DNA from: Roseateles chitinivorans
GTDB taxonomy: Bacteria > Pseudomonadota > Gammaproteobacteria > Burkholderiales > Burkholderiaceae_C
Assembly: GCF_002761755.1 (NCBI RefSeq)
Contig: NZ_PEOG01000009.1
Span: 1 to 64,000 of the forward strand
DNA: 64,000 bases
Direction of reading: 5' to 3'
This document shows positions 27,503-36,577 of the stretch, one piece after another. A program made the position numbers and the translations under genes. The notes beneath the pieces were generated by a model. It was not told where the DNA came from. It saw nothing but the letters and a program-made list of their open reading frames with translations, and did not search any database. Position 1 is the first letter of the stretch. Every line of letters starts with the position of its first letter.

Positions 27503-28582
27503 ATGCTCACTCCTTCCGATGTCACCGCGGCCTTCGACCGCAACCGCCACTCGCATCGCCGCTTCAATCCGCTGGTCGGCAAATGGGTGCTCGTGTCGCC
27601 ACAGCGCAGCCTGCGCCCCTGGCAGGGCCAGACCGAAAACCCGGACCTGGAGGTGCGCGCCTCGCATGACCCCGGCTGCTACCTGTGCGCCGGCAACACG
27701 CGCATCAATGGCGAGGTCAACCCGCCCTACACCGGCACCTTCGTCTTCGACAACGACTTCCCCGCGCTGATGGCCGATGTGCCGGCGCCGGACACGGGCG
27801 GCGCGCCGGTGGCGGCCGCCGGCCTGTTCCAGGCCGAGCCGGCGCGCGGCACGAGCCGGGTGATCTGCTTCTCTCCCGACCACGGCCGCAGCCTGCCCGA
27901 GCTCGACGAGGCCGCGTTGCGCGACGTCGTCGGCTGCTGGGCAGCGCAGACCCGCGAACTCGGCGAGCGCTGGCGCTGGGTCCAGGTCTTCGAGAACAAG
28001 GGCGCGATGATGGGGTGCTCCAACCCGCATCCGCATGGCCAGGTCTGGGCCAGCGACTTCGTGCCCGACCTGCCGGCGCGCGAGGACCGCCTGCAGCGCG
28101 AGTGGCTGGCCGCCCAGGGCGAACCGATGCTGCTGGCGGTCGCCCGGGCGGAGGCCGACGGCGAGCGCGTGGTCGTGCAGAACGACGACTGGCTCGCGCT
28201 GGTGCCCTACTGGGCCGAATGGCCGTTCGAGACGCTGCTGCTGCCGCGCTTCGCGGTGCAGCGGATGGACCAGCTGGGCGCGTCGCAGCAGGCCAGCCTC
28301 GCGGCCATCGTGCGCGCGCTGACGATTCGCTACGACAACCTGTTCCAGTGCAGCTTCCCGTACTCGATGGGCTGGCACGGCGCCCCCACGGGCCCCCAGG
28401 CCGAGCCGGCTCCGCATTGGCAGCTGCATGCGCACTTCCACCCGCCGCTATTGCGCAGCGCGACGGTGCGCAAGTTCATGGTCGGCTTCGAGATGCTGGC
28501 CGAAGCGCAGCGCGACCTCACGCCCGAGCAGGCCGCCGCGCGCCTGCGCGAGCAGCCGTCCACCCACTATCGCCAGCGCTGA
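27503..28582 (+). CDS. galT: Galactose-1-phosphate uridylyltransferase
   Basis: 359 aa. It catalyses the Leloir exchange of UDP-glucose and galactose-1-phosphate. The active-site motif NPHPHGQ spans residues 174-180, with His178 the expected nucleophile and Gln180 following. [15 protein letters not shown] at the start, [10 protein letters not shown] with a zinc-type cysteine pair, [17 protein letters not shown] and [14 protein letters not shown] at the end are all family marks. It is the first gene of galT-galK-lacI and lies behind the LacI-type palindrome. In this locus it would consume galactose released from xyloglucan side chains by the GH35 enzyme. No galE or galM is in the window. Confidence 0.96.
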   Translation: MLTPSDVTAAFDRNRHSHRRFNPLVGKWVLVSPQRSLRPWQGQTENPDLEVRASHDPGCYLCAGNTRINGEVNPPYTGTFVFDNDFPALMADVPAPDTGGAPVAAAGLFQAEPARGTSRVICFSPDHGRSLPELDEAALRDVVGCWAAQTRELGERWRWVQVFENKGAMMGCSNPHPHGQVWASDFVPDLPAREDRLQREWLAAQGEPMLLAVARAEADGERVVVQNDDWLALVPYWAEWPFETLLLPRFAVQRMDQLGASQQASLAAIVRALTIRYDNLFQCSFPYSMGWHGAPTGPQAEPAPHWQLHAHFHPPLLRSATVRKFMVGFEMLAEAQRDLTPEQAAARLREQPSTHYRQR

Positions 28583-28677
28583 GGCGCTCCCGCGCGGCGA
28601 CGATCGCCCCTTCCACCCCGACGCCGATTGACCGGAGACCTCGGCCGACCGGCGTCCCTCCGCTTCCACCGCTTGCC

Positions 28678-29865
28678 ATGACCTCTGCATCGACCGCCCT
28701 CCCGCCCACCGCGCTCGCCGCCGTGCGCGCCTTCACCGAGCGCCACGGCGTCGCGCCGACGGTGCTCGCGCGCGCGCCCGGCCGGGTCAACCTGATCGGC
28801 GAGCACACCGACTACAACGACGGCTTCGTGCTGCCGGTGGCGATCGATCGCGACACCTGGGTCGCGGCGGGGCCGCGCGAGGACGGCCAGGTGGACGCGC
28901 TGGCGCTCGACGAGCAGCAGGCCGACGACCGCTTCGCCCTCAGCGCCGAGCCGCCGCATTTCCCTGGCGGCGGCTGGCGCGACCATGTGCGCGGCACGCT
29001 GGCGCAGCTCGCCGCCGAACTGCCGACGCTGGCCGGCATGAACCTCGTCATCGCCGGCGATGTGCCGATGGGCGCGGGCCTGAGCAGCTCCGCCTCGCTG
29101 GCGCTGGCGCTGCTGCGCGCGGCGCAGCGCCTGGCGGGCGACACCCGCCTCGACGGCAAGCGCCTGGCGCGCCTGGCGCAGCAGGCGGAGAACCGTTTCG
29201 TCGGCTGCCAGTGCGGGATCATGGACCAGCTGGCCAGCGCGGAGGGCCGCGCGGGTCACGCGCTGCTGATCGACTGCCGCTCGCTGGACACCGAGCCGGT
29301 GCCGCTGCCCGCGGGCACCGCGCTGCTGATCGCGCACTCGCGGGTGCGGCGCGGCCTGGTCGACAGCGCCTACAACGAGCGCCGTCGCCAGTGCGAGGCC
29401 GCCGCCGCGGGCGTCGGCGCGAAGGCGCTGCGCGACGCGACGCTGGCGCAGCTGGAAGCCGCCGACCTGGACGACAAGACCTTCCGCCGCGGCCGCCACA
29501 TCGTCACCGAGAACGAGCGGGTGATCGCCGCGACGCATGCGCTGCGCGCGGGCGACATGCGTCAGCTGGGCCTGCTGATGAAGCAGTCCCACGCCTCGAT
29601 GCGGGACGACTTCGAGATCACCGTGCCGGCCGTCGACCAGCTCGCGGCGCTGTTGCAGGACGTCATCGGCGACACGGGCGGCGCGCGCATGACCGGTGGC
29701 GGCTTCGGCGGCTGCGTGATCGCGCTGCTGCCGCGGGCGCTGGTGCCGACGGCCGTCCAGGCGCTGGAGCAGGGCTACCGCTCGCCCGAGGGGCTGCCGG
29801 CGCTGGTCTACCTCTGTGAGGCGGGTCCGGGCGCCGAGGCGGGCCCAGCAGCGGTGTCGGGATGA
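28678..29865 (+). CDS. galK: Galactokinase
   Basis: 395 aa from the ATG at 28678. A GHMP kinase: the galactokinase signature GRVNLIGEHTDYNDGFVLP (about 37-55), the glycine-rich phosphate loop PMGAGLSSSASLALALL, and the C-terminal MTGGGFGGCVIALLP. It phosphorylates galactose at C1 in the cytoplasm. The gene follows galT by 95 bp and its stop overlaps the LacI start as ATGA. In-frame sequence continues upstream through galT in another frame but is a shadow. Confidence 0.96.
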   Translation: MTSASTALPPTALAAVRAFTERHGVAPTVLARAPGRVNLIGEHTDYNDGFVLPVAIDRDTWVAAGPREDGQVDALALDEQQADDRFALSAEPPHFPGGGWRDHVRGTLAQLAAELPTLAGMNLVIAGDVPMGAGLSSSASLALALLRAAQRLAGDTRLDGKRLARLAQQAENRFVGCQCGIMDQLASAEGRAGHALLIDCRSLDTEPVPLPAGTALLIAHSRVRRGLVDSAYNERRRQCEAAAAGVGAKALRDATLAQLEAADLDDKTFRRGRHIVTENERVIAATHALRAGDMRQLGLLMKQSHASMRDDFEITVPAVDQLAALLQDVIGDTGGARMTGGGFGGCVIALLPRALVPTAVQALEQGYRSPEGLPALVYLCEAGPGAEAGPAAVSG

Positions 29866-30914
29866 CCACCCTCGTCGAAGTGGCGCGGGCTGCGGGCGTC
29901 ACCGCGGCCACCGTCTCCAACGTGCTGCGCAACCGGGGCAAGGTCGGCGAGGAGACCCGCCAGCGCGTGCTCGAAGCGGTCGAGCGACTGGGCTACCGGC
30001 CCAACCTGATGGCGCGCGCGCTGGTGGAAGGCAAGCCCCACACGATGGCGCTGCTGGTCAGCAGCATCGCCAACCCGTTCTATCCCGAGTTCGCGCTCGA
30101 GGTCGAACGCGCGGCGCGCAAGCTGGGCTACTTCCTGCTGGTGTGCAACACCAACGAGGATCCGGCGCAGGAACGGGCCTACCTCGACGCGATCGGCGGC
30201 GCGCTGGCGCAGGGCGTGATCGTGATGAACGCGGACTTCGTGCAGCTGGATGCGCTGCAGGACCTGCGCCGCCGCGGCGTGCCCGTGGTGCTGTGCATGT
30301 GGGAGCGGCCGCAGGAGCCGCCGCCGCTGCCCTGCGTGGCGGTGGACCTGTACCAGGCCGGCGTGCTCGCGGCGGAGCACCTGCTGCGACTGGGCCACCG
30401 GCGCATCGGCGTCGTCTGCGGCGGGGAGCCCGGCGGCAACCACCGCTGGCGGCTGCGCGGTTTCCTGGACACCTTGGAACAGGCCGGCGCGGCGCTGCCG
30501 CCGAGCTGCCTGCGCCACGGCCACGACACGATCGATGGCGGCCGCGATGCGGCGCACCGGCTGCTGGCAGGCGGGCCCGGGCTGACAGCGGTCTTCGCGA
30601 CCAACGACCTGCCCGCGGTCGGCGTGCTGCAGGCTGCGGCGGAGCTGAGCCTGCAAGTGCCCGGGGACCTGTCGGTGATCGGCGTCACCGACATCCAGCT
30701 GGCGCGCCAGATGCGACCGCCGCTGAGCACCGTGGCGATGCCCACGACGGAAGCGGCGGCGCTGGCGGTGCAGCTGCTGCAGTCGGAGATCGATGCGTCG
30801 CCGGACCATGTGCCGCCGATGCGCGTGACCGAAGCGCCTCGGCTGGTGGTGCGCGCATCGACGTCGGCGCCGCGTCGCGAGGGCATCCTCGGCGGCGCGG
30901 ATAGCGGCGACTGA
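29862..30914 (+). CDS. LacI-family regulator (probable galactose repressor)
   Basis: 350 aa. The N-terminal helix-turn-helix reads TTLVEVARAAGVTAATVSNVLRNRGKV, followed by the hinge ERLGYRPNLMARALVEGK, and a ribose-binding-type effector domain (VSSIANPFYPEFALEVERAARKLGY, TAVFATNDLPAVGVLQAAAEL, DLSVIGVTDIQLARQMRPPLSTVAMP). The gene is translationally coupled to galK. The perfect palindrome before galT is the likely operator. Galactose or a xyloglucan-derived sugar is the probable inducer, by context only. It might also reach genes of the adjacent xyloglucan cluster. Confidence 0.92.
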   Translation: MTTLVEVARAAGVTAATVSNVLRNRGKVGEETRQRVLEAVERLGYRPNLMARALVEGKPHTMALLVSSIANPFYPEFALEVERAARKLGYFLLVCNTNEDPAQERAYLDAIGGALAQGVIVMNADFVQLDALQDLRRRGVPVVLCMWERPQEPPPLPCVAVDLYQAGVLAAEHLLRLGHRRIGVVCGGEPGGNHRWRLRGFLDTLEQAGAALPPSCLRHGHDTIDGGRDAAHRLLAGGPGLTAVFATNDLPAVGVLQAAAELSLQVPGDLSVIGVTDIQLARQMRPPLSTVAMPTTEAAALAVQLLQSEIDASPDHVPPMRVTEAPRLVVRASTSAPRREGILGGADSGD

Positions 30915-31076
30915 GGCCCCGCGACACCGGTCGCCGCTCGGCGGCGGGTCGGCCCTCGCCGCGGTGCGGACCCGGTTCCCGCAGGTCTGTTGCCGCTCGT
31001 GATGAGTCGGTGATATCTCCACGGCGGGCTTGCGACAGAATGCCCGGCACTTCGCAGCGCCGTCCCGGGAGCCCGC

Positions 31077-33107
31077 TTGAATTCATTCCTCCAAGGCGCC
31101 AGCCGGCGCGATTTCCTGATGGTCGGCTGTGCCGTTCTCACCTCCGCCTGTGGCGGCGGCGGTTCCGACGGCGCCTCATCGGCGGTGGACGATGCCAGCA
31201 CCGGCGCGGCGGCCGACATCACCGCGGAGGTCCTCGCCAACCGCGACATCACCCTCACCGGCGACTCGGTGATCAAGCTGCCTCCGGGCACGACGACCTA
31301 CACCGGCGTCATCAGCGGCCAGGGCACGCTGCGCCTGTCCACCACCGCCTCGAGCACGCTGGTCATCACGAAGACCAGCACCTTCACGCTCCCGGTCGCG
31401 CGGCAGGTTCAGGTCGTCACGAAGAAGACGTATCCGGGCGCCGGCTACGCGTTCACCATCACCGGCGTCAACCCGCCGGTGCTGACCATCGATCCGGGCG
31501 TCACCTTCCAGATCGGCACCAACACCAGCGCCGACAGCTCGCCCAACGTCATCGCGACATCCGACAGCAAGAACGACGCGAGCCTGATCAACGGCGAGAT
31601 CAACCTCAACAACATCCTGAACAACGGGACCCTCGTCATCAGCAGCTCGCAGTTCGTGCTCCTGGGCCAGGTGAGCGGCAGCGGCAGCATCCTGCAAGCG
31701 CCCGGCGTCTGGGGAGGCAATTCGTCGAGCGGGGTGAGCACCTATTCAGGCGTGCTGTCGCTCTCCGTGGGGCAGGACTTCGGCAGCAACCATGTGGCCG
31801 CATCGCTGGCCAACGCCAAGGCGGTCCTGAACGAGGGATCCTGGCTGGTCTGGAGCCCGCCCGGCAGCGTCGTCACGGTGACGCAGAACATCTACGAAGC
31901 CGCCTTCGGCAACGACATCAACTTCCATGCGATCGGCCCCTCGACGATCGTGATGTCCGGCGTCTACAGCCACACCGACAACAGTCCGCACAACCAGCCG
32001 AACCTGGTCAATCCGGGCCTGAGCGATCCCGAACTGAACTTCGCCAAGACGATCTACCGCGAAGGAGCGAACGCGCCGAACGGCAACGACGCCAGCTACC
32101 GCGGCATCAACATCGAACGCGGCGCGGGCACGGTCCAGTGGGGCGACGGCACGCATGCCAACTTCTTCCTGCCGTCGGCCCCCTCGCCCGCCGAGGTCGA
32201 TCCGCCGCTGGGCAAGAAGAACGCCTACATCAACCTGCGGAGCGGCACGCTCGCGTTCAACTACAACGGCCCGGTGACGCTGCACATCGGCATCACGGGG
32301 GGCGGCGGCGGCCCGCACCGGGACGGCTCCGTGGGCAACGGCAACGTGAAGATCATGCCGACGCCCGGCAACGACGTGACCTTCGCCCAGCCGCAGAACT
32401 ACAACGGCACCACGACCATCGGTGCCAACGCGATCCTGCGCCTGGGCACGGGAACGCCGGTGCCGCTGCGCTACATCACGATCCATGCGACGCGGGGCAA
32501 GTCGACGGTGCTGCAGGCCACCTACAGCGGCGACGCCAGCCTGCTGACCGCCGAATCGCCAAATGGCGTCGCCACCAACGCCATCGTCAACGACGGCCAG
32601 CTCATCGTCCAGAACACGACGACCGCGATCACGCTGTCCAACATCAGCGGCAGCGGCAGCCTCGCGCACAACGGCGCCGCGGCGCTCACGCTGCGCAACA
32701 ACAGCTACAGCGGTGCGACCACGCTCAACGCCGGCACGACGCTGGCGGACAGCGCGAACGCGATGGGCACCGGCTCCGTCGTCAACAACGCCGCGTTGGC
32801 GCTGACGGGTGGGCAGCGCGAGCTCACGCTGGGCGGCAGCTTCCAGCAGGGCGCCAACGGTCAGCTGACGCTCGCCATCGCCGGCTCGACGCCGGGCGTG
32901 GACCATGACCACCTCACCGTGGCCGGTGCGGCGGTGCTCGGCGGCACCTTGTCGCTGAGCTTCAGCGGCGGCGTCTCCAAGGGACAAAGGTTCGTGCTGA
33001 TCAATGCCGCGGGTGGCGTGAGCGGCTCGTTCAACTCGATCGTCAGCAGCGGCGCGACCGTGGTCGGCGGGCAGGACGGGAACAGCTTCTTCGTCACGGT
33101 GCAGTAG
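31077..33107 (+). CDS. Tat-type lipoprotein with autotransporter-associated strand repeats
   Basis: 676 aa, TTG start with GGGAG upstream. The leader SRRDFLMVGCAVLTSAC combines a twin-arginine motif (Arg10-Arg11) with a lipobox Cys25, then a glycine run. The body is rich in short Asn/Gly/Thr/Ser beta strands (INNIL/NNGTLVISSSQF, GSLAHNGAAALTLRNNSYSGATTLNAGTTL) that match autotransporter-associated beta-strand repeats, and near the end STPGVDHDHLTVAGAAVLGGTLSLSFSG. A right-handed beta-helix is likely. No C-terminal autotransporter barrel follows, so it is anchored by lipid rather than self-exported. It lies between the gal operon and the GH43 gene and could be a glycan-binding or lyase-like surface protein; function unknown. 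Confidence 0.75.
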   Translation: MNSFLQGASRRDFLMVGCAVLTSACGGGGSDGASSAVDDASTGAAADITAEVLANRDITLTGDSVIKLPPGTTTYTGVISGQGTLRLSTTASSTLVITKTSTFTLPVARQVQVVTKKTYPGAGYAFTITGVNPPVLTIDPGVTFQIGTNTSADSSPNVIATSDSKNDASLINGEINLNNILNNGTLVISSSQFVLLGQVSGSGSILQAPGVWGGNSSSGVSTYSGVLSLSVGQDFGSNHVAASLANAKAVLNEGSWLVWSPPGSVVTVTQNIYEAAFGNDINFHAIGPSTIVMSGVYSHTDNSPHNQPNLVNPGLSDPELNFAKTIYREGANAPNGNDASYRGINIERGAGTVQWGDGTHANFFLPSAPSPAEVDPPLGKKNAYINLRSGTLAFNYNGPVTLHIGITGGGGGPHRDGSVGNGNVKIMPTPGNDVTFAQPQNYNGTTTIGANAILRLGTGTPVPLRYITIHATRGKSTVLQATYSGDASLLTAESPNGVATNAIVNDGQLIVQNTTTAITLSNISGSGSLAHNGAAALTLRNNSYSGATTLNAGTTLADSANAMGTGSVVNNAALALTGGQRELTLGGSFQQGANGQLTLAIAGSTPGVDHDHLTVAGAAVLGGTLSLSFSGGVSKGQRFVLINAAGGVSGSFNSIVSSGATVVGGQDGNSFFVTVQ

Positions 33108-33123
33108 TCACCTCCGCCCCCGG

Positions 33124-33160
33124 GTTAGCTCTAGTTAATTAGTGCATCGCGCGAACTAAC
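33124..33160. promoter_or_regulatory. AT-rich half-site cluster before the GH43 operon
   Basis: GTTAG at 33124-33128 and CTAAC at 33156-33160 are inverted; between them lie the near-palindrome CTAGTTAATTAG (33131-33142) and TTAGT (33139-33143) facing ACTAA (33155-33159). AACTAACAT here resembles AACTAATAT before the ROK regulator gene. This suggests an operator for the ROK/XylR-type protein, or an UP-like promoter element. Seen: the repeats. Inferred: the function. Confidence 0.42.
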
Positions 33161-33224
33161 ATCCTCATCCGAACTGGCCTGATCAGATCGCCTCAACGCG
33201 ACCGCCAGCAAGGAGACAAAAGGA

Positions 33225-34865
33225 ATGTCGACTCTCACCAGGCGCGGTGCCGTCCGTGCGGCGCTCGCCTCGGTCGCCGGCGCCGGGCTCGCGGCTTCGG
33301 CCCCCGCCGCGACCGGCCCCGCGCCGGCCACGTCCGCCGCGTCGTCGCGGCCGCCCTCGTTCGGACGCGGCCGCGAAGGCCAGCGCACGGCCGACCTCGG
33401 CAACGGCACCTATCGCAATCCCATCGTGCCGGGCGATCGCCCCGACCCCACGCTGCTCAAGGACGGCAGCGACTACTACCTGACCTTCTCCTCGTTCAGC
33501 TCCTACCCGGGCGTCGTGATCTGGCACTCGACGGACCTGGTGAACTGGGCCCCGATCACCGCCGCGCTGCGCCAGCCGATCGGCACTGTCTGGGCGATGG
33601 ACCTGATCAAGCATGACGGCCGCTACTTCATCTACATCCCCGCGATGCAGGAGAACGGCTCCAAGATCTACGTCATCCACGCCGACGACATCCGCGGCCC
33701 CTGGAGCGATCCAGTGGACCTCCACCTGGGCGACTGCATCGACCCCGGCCACGCCGTCGGCGAGGACGGCAAGCGCTACCTCTTCGTCAACGGCGTGCGC
33801 CGCATCCGCCTCAGCGACGACGGCCTGTCCACCATCGGCCAGCTCGAGCCCGCCTACACGCCCTGGCAGTACCCCAAGGACTGGGTCGTGGAGATGTTCG
33901 CCCCCGAGGGCCCGAAGATCTTCCGCCGCGGCGAGTGGTTCTACCTGATCGCCGCCGTCGGCGGCACCTCCGGCCCGCCGACCAGCCACATGGTGACCCT
34001 GGCCCGCTCGCGCTCGATCCACGGCCCCTGGGAGGACTCGCCCCACAACCCGATCGTCCGCACCCGGAGCGCCGACGAGCCCTGGTGGTCGCGCGGCCAC
34101 GCGAGCGTGGTCGAAGGTCCCGGCGGCGACTGGTGGATGGTCTACCACGGCTATGAGAACGGCATGCGCACGCTCGGCCGCCAGACGCTGCTCGAGCCCG
34201 TCGAATGGACGAAGGACGGCTGGCTGAAGGCCCGCGGCGGCACGCTCGCGCGTCCGCTGCCCAAGCCGCGCGGCGGCCGTCCCTCGCCCGCCGGCTTCGA
34301 CCTGTCCGACGACTTCGACACCGATCGCATGGGCGTCCAGTGGACGCTCTTCGCGCCCGACGCCAAGGACGGCGAGCGCGTCTCGCGGCGCGACCGCGCG
34401 CTGGTGCTGAAAGCCAAGGGCCGCTCGCTGGCGGACTGCTCGCCGCTGACCTGCCTGGTCGGCGACCGCAGCTACGAGGCGAGCGTCGAGATGGAGATCC
34501 CCGGCGACGCCCACGGTGGCCTGGCGCTCTTCTACGACGGTCGCTGCTTCGCCGGCATCGGCGCGAGCGCGCAGGAGATGCTCACCTACAACTACGGCCA
34601 GGAGATCGGCTGGATGCGGCAGAAGCTGCCAGCGACCTCCGGGCCGCGCCTGCTGCATCTGCGGCTCACCAACCGCGAGAACGTCGTCACCTTCCACACC
34701 TCGCCCGACGGCAAGGACTGGACGCAACACCCCTGGCAGATGGAGGTCTCCGGCTTCCATCACAACGTCTTCGGCGGCTTCCTCAGCCTGAAGCTGGCGC
34801 TGTTCAGCGCCGGCCAGGGCGAAGTGCGCTTCCGCCGCTTCCGCTACCGCGGGCTTCCCGCCTGA
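33225..34865 (+). CDS. GH43 family glycoside hydrolase with C-terminal beta-sandwich
   Basis: 546 aa. A Tat-like leader (TRRGAVRAALASVAGAGLAASAPA) is followed by a five-bladed GH43 domain. Expected catalytic residues are Asp74 in RPDPTLL (base), Asp173 in IDPGHAV (modulator) and Glu228 in APEGPKI (acid). A second domain from about residue 365 (FDLSDDFDTDRMGVQWTLFAPDA) is a concanavalin-like sandwich often fused to GH43 beta-xylosidases or arabinofuranosidases. It likely trims xylose or arabinose from oligosaccharides in the periplasm. First gene of a run with GH39, GH31 and GH9; 24 bp separate it from GH39. Confidence 0.9.
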   Translation: MSTLTRRGAVRAALASVAGAGLAASAPAATGPAPATSAASSRPPSFGRGREGQRTADLGNGTYRNPIVPGDRPDPTLLKDGSDYYLTFSSFSSYPGVVIWHSTDLVNWAPITAALRQPIGTVWAMDLIKHDGRYFIYIPAMQENGSKIYVIHADDIRGPWSDPVDLHLGDCIDPGHAVGEDGKRYLFVNGVRRIRLSDDGLSTIGQLEPAYTPWQYPKDWVVEMFAPEGPKIFRRGEWFYLIAAVGGTSGPPTSHMVTLARSRSIHGPWEDSPHNPIVRTRSADEPWWSRGHASVVEGPGGDWWMVYHGYENGMRTLGRQTLLEPVEWTKDGWLKARGGTLARPLPKPRGGRPSPAGFDLSDDFDTDRMGVQWTLFAPDAKDGERVSRRDRALVLKAKGRSLADCSPLTCLVGDRSYEASVEMEIPGDAHGGLALFYDGRCFAGIGASAQEMLTYNYGQEIGWMRQKLPATSGPRLLHLRLTNRENVVTFHTSPDGKDWTQHPWQMEVSGFHHNVFGGFLSLKLALFSAGQGEVRFRRFRYRGLPA

Positions 34866-34889
34866 CCCTTCATCCGGACTTCCAAACCC

Positions 34890-36476
34890 ATGTCGCTCAC
34901 TCTCTCGAGACGCAAGATGGCTGCGCTGACGCTCGCCCTGGCCCCGATGGCCGCCTGGAGCGCCGGACCGGCCGCCCAGCCCGGCCGCACGATCGACGTC
35001 GACCTGCGCCAGGCCGCCGGGCCGGTGGACCGCAGCTTCGACTACGCCGTCGGCGCCGACTTCCCCGGCACCCTCATCCGCGACGACAGCCAGGCCCAGC
35101 TGAAGACCGCCGTCGACGAGCTCGGCTTCCGCACCATCCGCTTCCACGCGATCTTCCACGACGCGCTGAAGACCGTGACCAAGGACGCCGACGGCGGCCT
35201 GCGCTTCGACTTCAGCCGCATCGACACGCTCTACGACGCGCTGCTGGCCAAGGGCATCAAGCCCTTCGTCGAACTCGGCTTCACGCCGGAGGCGATGGCC
35301 ACCTCGCCGCTGACGATCTTCTACTGGAAGGGCAACACCTCGCATCCGCAGGCCGAGCCGTGGACCGCGCTGGTCGACGCCTTCGCCCGCCACCTGATCG
35401 CCCGTTACGGCGCCGAGGAAGTGCGCCAGTGGCCCTTCGAGGTCTGGAACGAACCCAACCTCGCCGGCTTCTGGGAACGCGCCGACCAGGCCGCCTACTT
35501 CGAGCTCTACGCCCGCAGCGCCCGGGCGCTGAAGGCCGTCGATCCCCAACTGAAGGTCGGCGGCCCGTCGACCGCCGGCGCCGCCTGGGTCGTGCCCTTC
35601 CTGGCCTTCTGCAAGGAAAAGAACGTCCCGGTCGACTTCGTCACCACCCACACCTACGGTGTCGATGGCGGCTTCCTCGATGAGTTCGGCCAGGACGACA
35701 ACAAGCTGTCGCGCTCGCCGGACACGATCATCGGCGACGTCAAGCGGGTGCGCGGCGAGATCGAGGCTTCGCCCTTCCCCGGCCTGCCGCTCTACATCAC
35801 CGAGTGGAGCGCCAGCTACAACCCCCGCGACCCTGTCCACGACGCCTACCTCAGCGCGCCCTACATCCTGGAGAAGCTGCGCCTGACCCGCGGCTATGCG
35901 CAGGCGATGAGCTACTGGACCTACAGCGACCTGTTCGAGGAGGCGGGCCCGCCGCCGGCGCCGTTCCATGGCGGCTTCGGCCTGCTGACGCGCGAAGGCG
36001 TGCGCAAGCCCTCGTTCTTCGCCTACAAGTACCTGAAGCAGCTGACCGGCCGCGAGCTGCCGTTGAAGGACACCAGCGCCCTCGCGGCGGTCGACGGCGG
36101 CAAGGTCGGCACGCTGGTCTGGGACTGGCGGCTGCCGGACCAGCCGACCAGCAACCGCCCCTACTTCGGCGAGGTGCGCCCGGCCACGAAGCTCGCGCCG
36201 GCGACGGTCCGCTGGCAGGGCCTGACGCCGGGCGTCTACACGCTGCGCCAGTACCGCACCGGCTTCGAGGCCAACGACGCGTACACCGCCTGGCTGAAGC
36301 TCGGCAAGCCGGTCAACCTGTCCGCCGACCAGTTGGCGAAACTGCAGGCGCTGACGACCGACAAGCCGGAGCGCGAGCGGACCGTGCGCGTCGGCCGCGA
36401 CGGCCGCCATCGCGAGACGGTGCCGATGCGATCGCACGACGTGGTGCTGATGACGCTGGAACCGGCCGCGCGATGA
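34890..36476 (+). CDS. GH39 family beta-xylosidase-like enzyme
   Basis: 528 aa. Leader SRRKMAALTLALAPMAAWSA suggests export, possibly by Tat. The TIM barrel carries the acid/base Glu188 in VWNEPNLAGFW and the nucleophile Glu305 in ITEWSAS, spaced 117 residues apart as in GH39 beta-xylosidases. A C-terminal beta-sandwich with LVWDWRLP and MTLEP follows. It probably removes beta-linked xylose, or another pentose, from oligosaccharides; xyloglucan itself carries alpha-xylose, so the true target may be xylan-like or a side-chain structure. It lies between GH43 and GH31. Confidence 0.9.
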   Translation: MSLTLSRRKMAALTLALAPMAAWSAGPAAQPGRTIDVDLRQAAGPVDRSFDYAVGADFPGTLIRDDSQAQLKTAVDELGFRTIRFHAIFHDALKTVTKDADGGLRFDFSRIDTLYDALLAKGIKPFVELGFTPEAMATSPLTIFYWKGNTSHPQAEPWTALVDAFARHLIARYGAEEVRQWPFEVWNEPNLAGFWERADQAAYFELYARSARALKAVDPQLKVGGPSTAGAAWVVPFLAFCKEKNVPVDFVTTHTYGVDGGFLDEFGQDDNKLSRSPDTIIGDVKRVRGEIEASPFPGLPLYITEWSASYNPRDPVHDAYLSAPYILEKLRLTRGYAQAMSYWTYSDLFEEAGPPPAPFHGGFGLLTREGVRKPSFFAYKYLKQLTGRELPLKDTSALAAVDGGKVGTLVWDWRLPDQPTSNRPYFGEVRPATKLAPATVRWQGLTPGVYTLRQYRTGFEANDAYTAWLKLGKPVNLSADQLAKLQALTTDKPERERTVRVGRDGRHRETVPMRSHDVVLMTLEPAAR

Positions 36477-36577
36477 AACCAGGGAGCGACGCCGCTGCGG
36501 CGCCGCTCGAACCAGGACACGATGGCGGCCCGCGGCCGCCATGACGAGTCACCGACAGGACGACAAGAAGGATCCCC

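Noticed and set aside
33183-36542. A 1119-codon minus-strand open frame opposite GH43 and GH39
   Set aside because: Same antisense artefact; both plus-strand genes have complete motifs and ribosome sites.
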